This document shows, in pieces, positions 58,053 through 64,000 of a stretch of 64,000 nt of DNA. Location: assembly GCA_015680685.1 (NCBI GenBank), contig MNCI01007769.1, positions 101,475 through 165,474 on the forward strand, written 5' to 3'. The stretch is from Gnetum montanum. Its lineage: Eukaryota; Streptophyta; Gnetopsida; Gnetales; Gnetaceae. Positions within the stretch are counted from its first letter, which is position 1, and each line of letters starts with the position of its first letter. Both the position numbers and the translations under genes were made by a program. The notes below the pieces were generated by a model, which was not told the DNA's origin, made no database searches, and worked only from the letters and a program-made list of their open reading frames with translations.

Positions 58053-60215
58053 CTAAGCATCTGGGACGGGAGGATTGTCCCCTTTAGATCCACCAGCATC
58101 AAGGGGTCCTCCTCCACTGGGGCCAGCCTCTTGGGCATCATCGCCACCTTCGTCCTAAAAATGCCAAAAAGAAACAACCAACATAAAAATAAGCGAATGT
58201 CAAAATTTTAAGCATTATTCAATAAATTAACTTCATAAGGACAAAACGGTTACCATAGCAGATCCCCCTAAGCCAAATTCTAGCCAATGAAGGATTTCTT
58301 CTTCTGAAACGCTGGCCCAATCTGTCCCATCAAGGCCTAAGTTAACGTCTGCTAAAGTCTTTCTTTTGTCGACAGCTGACTAGGTAGGACATTTCACGGG
58401 GAACTCGCCCACTAACACTTCCCCAGAAGCAGTTGTGATCACCCTTGTAGGCGACTCCATTTCCATAGCTGTATTTTGAGCAAAAATATCGAAAGAAGAA
58501 CGTAAACCCAAACCCTGCACAAACATCTCTAGTTGGCGCTTTTCAATAGACACCTCTTTTAATGACTTCTTGTAGTAATGTTTGTGATTTTTATCATCCT
58601 AACCCCACTTAAGAACCTTGGAAGCGAAGGCTTTCCAATCTTGACATTTAAGGTTTAGGAGATCAATTTGGGCTTTGCGCTCTGCCATTCTCTGAGTTAG
58701 CGACGCATGAAGATTCAGTAGATTCCAATATCTGGTGTATGAAACCTCAGATGTTCACCAGGAGAGATCTCCGCTTAGTTTGGCAGCGGCAAACTCGTAT
58801 CGAGCCTTCAGATCGTCACGTTCCACTAACAATTCAGAGACTTCCCTTTCTTTTACTTGAATCTATAGCCACAACTACTCAATGGAACGCCTACAGGTCC
58901 ATAATGACTTAGCGTTGTGCACAAAGCCTTCTGCAACTCCATCGTAAACAGGCCTTGGCACCTGTTCCACTTCAAGTGTGGTTAAACTTTTTATGCTAAT
59001 TCTTTTAGAGGGATCCCATCTCAATTTAGCACCTACCCACGTGAAAAATACAAATGTTAGGACAATATAAACAAGATGTGAAATTCCAAACCTCTAAATG
59101 ATTTATAGCTATGTCAGGGTGGGCTTCCTGGATCCGTTCAACAACTGCCTCCGCGATTCCAACGAAAAAATCCATTTTTCTTGGCATTTCAGACCAAGTA
59201 AATGGCTCATGGGTACGGGATAAACTAACCTCCACGGTCCTCTTAGGAGGAAACGTTTTCATGGGTAAATCTAGCCGCACCGTCCTGGTCTCACTACCTT
59301 CATCTGAACAGGATAAAAGCACAAAAATAAAATACCATAGGAATGACAATTAGTCAGGCAATTCAAAATGAAATAAAACAGAAAATGTACCATGATCCTT
59401 GTCGCCCTCTGGGGGGGTCACCCAAGTCCAGATTTCCTTAAGGAAGTTGCTGAACATTTGGTTGACAGCGTCCTAATCGTCCAATGGTGTGGTTTCAGTG
59501 GTATTTTCCTTTAACTCCTCTGTTCCTCCACCCTGGCTCTTCTTCGTATGTTCCTCCTCATTATTCTTCTCCATGTTGGTCTCCTCCTCCTTGGTGATGG
59601 TCTCTAAAGCCTGCTTCCTCACTTTTTTAAAAAATTAAGCCCAAAATATCAATGACACATAAGCGATTGAAGTAAAAGTTATAAACAAAACAAAAATGAT
59701 AAAGAAATAAGTGGGCAAGGTCCGCTTACCAGGTATCTTGAAGCATATGTGCTTCACACGTGGCGGGTTCCCATCGGAGACTTCCTTAGTTGTGCATTCA
59801 GGCCTTTTTAGCTTTTACTTAGCTTGGCCAACGGTCTCCTCGATGATCCATTCTGCCCTTCTAGTAGTGTAGGGTATGTCATCTAGCTCCAATCCCAAAC
59901 TATCATGTGTGTGGATTGAAGCGTCAGATGATCCTCCTGTAGTAATAGAAACGGATTCATCAATGCCTTCAGGTGCATCTTGGGATTTTGCTATCTCAAA
60001 CAAGTGATTGATCCACGGGCGGGATAGCTAACCCCGATCCTACAGAACAAACTTGTTGTCTGCATGGACTACTAGGAACTCAGCAAAATGACGAAGATAA
60101 CTGACAAAGAATGCAAATGTGAAGTGGGATTGCACCTTGACATTCGAACGCAACCGCACTATCTCCTTGTGCATGCCCAACAACAAAAATTGTGCCCAGT
60201 TATATCACATTCCCG

Positions 60216-60357
60216 TTTCCAAGATAGTCAGCATGACACGAACAACCTCAACCCCAAGACACTTCACCTGCGAAAGGGTTTTAGGNATTTCCAAGATAGT
60301 TCGCATGACATGAACAACCTCAACCCCAAGACACTTCACCTGCGAAAGGGTTTTAGG
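60216..60357 (-). repeat. 72-bp in-frame tandem duplication with an undetermined base
   Basis: 60216-60285 and 60288-60357 are identical at 67 of 70 positions. The single N of the window lies at 60286, between them. The 72-bp period keeps the frame and repeats 24 residues (PKTLSQVKCLGVEVV..) of exon 4. Either a genuine duplication or an assembly join at a collapsed overlap; the three differences argue mildly for the former. Confidence 0.7.
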
Positions 60358-61819
60358 GAATACCCGTGCCCTGAACAGGGGATACAATTTGTTCACTTCC
60401 ACAAGTTTTGCTTTCCCCTACATCGGGAATCCCTTGGCATCCTTGGCCACACCTAGCCAATATTCCAACTCATGAACTGTTTGGAGCTCTTTATGAGCTC
60501 TGTCTAATACTACATTTAATCCATCTGCCGGTACGCCAAATAAGTTTGAAAAGAACTCGGGCGACAGATGAAAAACTACCTTAACACCCTTAATCCGGGT
60601 GCTATAGTATGTGAAAGACTCATTAAAAGAGTCCATGATCCCAATCATCTCCCCTATGGATACGTCAGGACTCGGGGTCATAAAAAGCTCCATGAGTCCG
60701 GCATTATCCAGGCAACGAACGATGAATTGTGGGGCTTGTCTACGCAACCACTTTTGAGCCTTAGTCACCTCCCCGAACATCATCGACAAGGTAGTCTTGG
60801 TTCGTCCAGTTGTCACCGGATCCCCACCAGGAGGCACATCAATTGTAAAAGTAATTTAAAATGGTCATATCAATGTAACTCCAAATAGTTTGACCAACTC
60901 ACTAACATATCTAGGAAATGTTATCATTTACCGTTAGTGGTGGATTTAGAAGTGCTGCCAAAGTCATGAGGGAAGACTGGCCCTTTGTCCGACCAGTCTT
61001 CATGAAGCCACCCACGAGATTTGCACATTGCAAATGATCTGGAGAACTACTTATGAAAATGGATGATTGCTCACTTCGTTTGACCCAGAACGGTTCCACG
61101 AAGGGTGGGGCACCTCATGAATGCCTCCAGGGCAGTGCGAGCAAGATCTAGTCCTTCATCCTCAATGCATGTCCCGTCCAGGCTGGTCTTCGGTCTATAA
61201 ACAAACAAATGTCAAAACAAGAAACTAACACCAAATGGTAAAAGGAAATAATAAACTTAAATAGGCCTACCTGTCCACTCAATACACTGTGCCGGGAGGA
61301 TTCTGGAACAATGTGTGCATGGTGGTAGCTATGAACAGAGTATTGTTGAGGTAGTCTAAGCCTCGCAGAAATAGTGCCCACATGCACGTTAATGGGCGTG
61401 TAGACTAGGGCCCATGGGTAGAACTATCCCTGTTAACAAGTGGTCCCTTGTCAATGTCTTCTATGAAGACCATGACACCCTCTGCAGCTCCTGGCAGCAT
61501 TGCCTCAAGCACGCTCCTTGCAATCAGTTTGCTAAAGTTTGACTAGATGGGCACCTCAAAATTGTCCAACAGGAAGGCCAGAAATCCACATGCGCCTTCC
61601 CTGAACTAAACCCCGTTTTTATCCATGGTTAGATCCGGGGGAAGCTCCTCAGCCTCAACGGGGCCAACCCACGTTAACACCCTGACAAGCTCAACAACAA
61701 CAAGGAAGCACTTACTGTCCCTGCAAGCAATCAAGACGCCACAATAAATTAGCCATGCTTCAAAATAAACCAAAAAGCAAGAGTTTACATCATGAACCGA
61801 CACTTAAAATCTAAAAATT

Positions 61820-62392
61820 TGCTAACTTTTTGCACTCAGCATATACGCCCTGTAGACTAGAGTATACGCCAGCGAAACTATTTACGCTTAGCGTAATACA
61901 CTGCTTAACTCAGCGTATACGCCGACAATGAACTGTTTTATGCTCAGCGTATACGCCGATGAAAGCCTCAGCATATACACCCAAGTTCGCTTTCAGCGTA
62001 AACAGTCTATGACAGAAACATGAAAAACAAGTCTACGCTATAAAGACAACTATGCACGCACAGCGTATATGCTGAAGAAACCCTCGACGTATACGCCGTA
62101 ACAGTAAACAGAATTTACGCTGATAGGACAAATAAATCATGCTGACAAAACTTCGCGCATAGAGAACTCATGAAGCCGTGGCTTACGCTGACAGAATAGT
62201 GCAGGAAAATTGCTTACGTTGATAAAACTAATTATGCCCTGACAGTCCACTTTATGCCATAAAGTTACGCTCGGCGTATACGCGGAAAACCCTCTACGCT
62301 AAAAACCCCTACGCTCGGCGTATACGTCGAGACTGTCTACGCTGAAAAAGAGAAGCAAAGAAATAATAACAGAGGCAGGGATCAGAGCCTAC
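61820..62392. repeat. Intron 1 of the antisense gene, filled with GCGTATACGC words
   Basis: Perfect or near-perfect GCGTATACGC occurs at about 61914, 61948, 62274 and 62308. Many partial copies are present (GTATACGCC, CAGCGTATATGC, TTTACGCT). It is the same vocabulary as U3 of the LTR and the leader of E. Intron 1 as a whole runs 62392-61721, starting GTAGGC and ending TTGCAG on the minus strand. Confidence 0.65.
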
Positions 62393-62523
62393 TTGTGGGA
62401 AGTCACAGGCCATGATGGGATCCTTGGGTGGGGCAGGCACTGCAGCATGGTTTCAATCTCCTCTGCAAAGGTCAAGTCAGGACCCTTCCTACCCTGGCCT
62501 TCCACTTCTTTTCCTTTCCCCAT

Positions 62524-62880
62524 CTCGGCCTCCTTCACGTTGATTGCACAAGTTTACGTTGAAGAAGAGAACTATCTACGCTGGCACCTAAAAATTCTAC
62601 GCTCCGCGTCTACGTTGGGGTTTAGTGTCGGGTGTCTACGCTAAGGGTTATGCTTCGGCATCTACGCTCACGAGCAAGTTTACGCTTATGCCAGGGCACG
62701 ATAGTTTACGCTTACGCTTCAACAGTTTACGCTTACGCTTCAACAGTTTACGCTTACGCTTTAATAGTTTACGCTCTATCGCTTATGCTTATGATTCAAA
62801 GTAAGAAACAAATGAAACCCACCCTCCTTTTATAGCACTTTGCTAACGCCGCCGCTGCAGCTTACGCTGCCGTTGCTCCC
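62524..62880 (-). promoter_or_regulatory. Promoter and 5' leader of the antisense gene
   Basis: On the minus strand CTATAAAAGG at about 62836-62827 is a strong TATA box, some 300 bp upstream of ATG 62523. Between them lies an array of a 21-24 bp unit CAGTTTACGCTTACGCTT (three close copies, about 62700-62775) plus TCTACGCT words. GCGGCGGC/CAGCGTAAGC-like sequence flanks the TATA on its upstream side. Confidence 0.55.
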
Positions 62881-63004
62881 TTTTTGCCATTTTTGTGCCT
62901 TTTTGCTCATTTTTTGACTAAAATTTGCCTAGGAAAAATAATAAAAAATATAAAAAATGGAAATCACTACACCTGGTTCCCCCATGGACCCCATTCTGGA
63001 TGTT

Positions 63005-63101
63005 AACGCCAGTAAGGCATTAAACTGCCGCCTACGGCCCGGTATGGTCTTAAACTGCCATCTTCTAATCCACTTACGGCCCGGTATGGCCTTAAACTGC
63101 C
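63005..63101 (+). repeat. GGTATGGCCTTAAACTGCC repeats before reverse transcriptase
   Basis: Three copies (GTAAGGCATTAAACTGCC at about 63011, GGTATGGTCTTAAACTGCC at 63042 and GGTATGGCCTTAAACTGCC at 63083), two preceded by ACGGCCC. The core GGCNTTAAACT is that of the 57505-57770 array, so related arrays bracket the antisense gene. Confidence 0.6.
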
Positions 63102-64000
63102 ATGCATCCCGGTGTGATGGTAATCCACCATTATGCATGTACACATAGTTTAAAATCACCAAAAAGAAGAGAACAATACCCCTTTGCTTATTCAGCTCTC
63201 TCGTTATTGGCAGGAGCAAACTCAATGGACTGTCAGCAGTTAACCGCACCGTTAATCATTGATAGACCATACGAAAAAATTACAAGAGAAATTAACATAA
63301 ACCTCATTAACTTAAGTTCATCAATGGATGACGTAGTCATAGCCTCAACACAGCAAATAATAGATGATTACAACGACATGACAAAATTCCTTGACATAGA
63401 GGCCGAGAATATCACCAAAGACTCGTTGGCCGAAACTCCCATCGTCATGCACGATGGGGAAACTAAAATTTTAAAATTGAGCACCTTATTACAACCACCA
63501 TTAGCCAAAAACATTGAGAACATGCTTAGGGAAAATATGAAAGCATTCGCTTGGTCCTACACAGACATGCCCGGGCTAGACCCCTGAATTGTCCAACACA
63601 ATATTATCCTTGACCCAAAATTGAGACCGGTAAAACAAAAAGCATGAAAGATGAAACCCGAGGTGGCATTAGCAGTTCGCAATGAGATCAACAAGCTTTA
63701 TCAAGCTAGTTTCATTCGGGCTGTCGATTACATCGAGTGGGTTTCTAACATGGTCAATGTTCTGAAGAAGAACGGAAGCATTCGCTTATGCATTGAATTC
63801 TGGGATTTAAATGTCACAACCATAAAGGATGATTTTCCTCTACCTAGCATCGATCAACTTGTTGACTCAACTGCTGGGCACGCACTATTATCCTTTATGG
63901 ACGACTTCTTGGGATACAATCAAATACGAATCAACCCAAAGCATCAGCTTTGGATAACCTTTATGACACCATGGGGAACCTTTTGTTACACAATGATGCC
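63102..64000 (+). pseudogene. pol: Reverse transcriptase of element E, 5' part
   Basis: The frame opens at 63102 and runs to the window end with two TGA stops (63585 and near 63645). A pre-RT segment has MLRENMKAFAWSYTDMPGLDP (63516-63584), the usual Tat approach to RT. RT motifs follow: NEINKLYQASFIRAV, SNMVNVLKKNGSIRLCIEF (63750-63800, with FWDLN for FRDLN), FPLPSIDQLVDSTAGH, and LSFMDDFLGYNQI (63890-63925, FMDGFSGYNQI in most relatives), then TFMTPWGTFCYTMM. The window ends before the Y-x-D-D box. The upstream start may be set by sense splicing across the antisense gene. Confidence 0.82.

Larger units (their letters stand above)
58053..62523 (-). pseudogene. Eight-exon antisense gene inside element E, family unrecognised
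   Basis: Exons on the minus strand: 62523-62393, 61720-61271, 61194-60932, 60839-59730, 59621-59391, 59303-59092, about 59030-58254, and 58154-58053 (TAG stop). Reading phase is kept across all eight. Donors are all GT. Acceptors are AG except at exon 4 (TG) and an unclear one at exon 7. The protein starts MGKGKEVEGQGRKG, is about 1090 residues, has a coiled coil in exon 7, an acidic/lysine-rich exon 5 and a Gly/Asp/Pro-rich tail. Exon 4 carries a helical region ending LSPEFFSNLFGVP, faintly like plant mobile-domain proteins. About 12 TAG, 4 TGA and 1 TAA stops break it. Introns would survive retrotransposition because they are antisense to the element RNA. Confidence 0.72.
51055..64000 (+). 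mobile_element. Element E: Tat/Ogre-like retrotransposon with an antisense multi-exon gene
   Basis: This element is inserted into the RT of D. It contains a 5' LTR (51055-52772), a primer site, a leader, gag, a proline-rich repeat linker, protease, about 5.6 kb holding an antisense spliced gene, and RT beginning near 63102 and cut by the window end. CpG is better preserved here than elsewhere and the protease frame is open, so it is probably the youngest element in the window. The left flank ATACT (51050-51054) should recur after its 3' LTR outside the window. Confidence 0.85.

Noticed and set aside
62632-62835. Frame encoding repeated YAYAS units
   Set aside because: Translation of the tandem CAGTTTACGCTTACGCTT array; a repeat artefact.

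Overview
The window is AT-rich, CpG-poor DNA from a land plant with a large, repeat-dominated nuclear genome. A gymnosperm or a giant-genome angiosperm would fit, but the species cannot be fixed from sequence. I found no host gene, tRNA or rRNA. Nearly all of it is layered LTR retrotransposons, mostly Ty3/gypsy, of at least two lineages: one Athila-like with a tRNA-Asp-type primer site, and one Tat/Ogre-like with an unassigned primer site. There is also a Ty1/copia fragment. Most copies are old. Their reading frames are broken largely by TAG and TGA stops, the pattern expected from deamination of methylated CHG and CG sites.

Layout. 1-4731: 3' part of a pol-less Athila-like element K (+). 4904-5400: a degenerate tandem repeat of about 155 bp. 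5481-20562: Athila-like element B (-), with gag and a third ORF called ORF X. B is split by a complete element A (+, 6508-12734, 825-bp LTRs, target duplication ATAGT) that carries gag-protease but no reverse transcriptase or integrase. 20840-23900: LTR pieces in opposite orientations. 24430-32290: Athila-like element G (-), with protease, RT, RNase H, integrase and then ORF X. 32290-34125: a probable LTR and leader with an ACAAGCTTGT array. 34126-35330: a copia LTR with initiator-Met primer site and gag start. 35600-51054: Tat-like element D (-), whose RNase H is split by element C (+, 39530-49988, gag and protease only). C in turn holds a solo LTR (43012-44720, -). 51055 to the window end: the youngest-looking element, E (+), Tat/Ogre-like.

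Element E is the most interesting part. Its order is LTR, primer site, gag, a proline-rich linker with repeated PYVVRIP units, an open protease frame, about 5.6 kb, then the start of reverse transcriptase. In that 5.6 kb, on the opposite strand, lies an eight-exon gene (62523 to 58053). Codon phase is kept across every intron. Most introns are GT..AG (two acceptors are unclear). A TATAAAAG box lies upstream, and the protein is about 1090 residues of unrecognised family, now broken by stops. A short self-complementary word, GCGTATACGC, is repeated in E's LTR, its leader, intron 1 of the antisense gene and that gene's 5' region. Other LTR families here carry different self-complementary words, often just upstream of the TATA box, which suggests a general and fast-changing design for their promoters.
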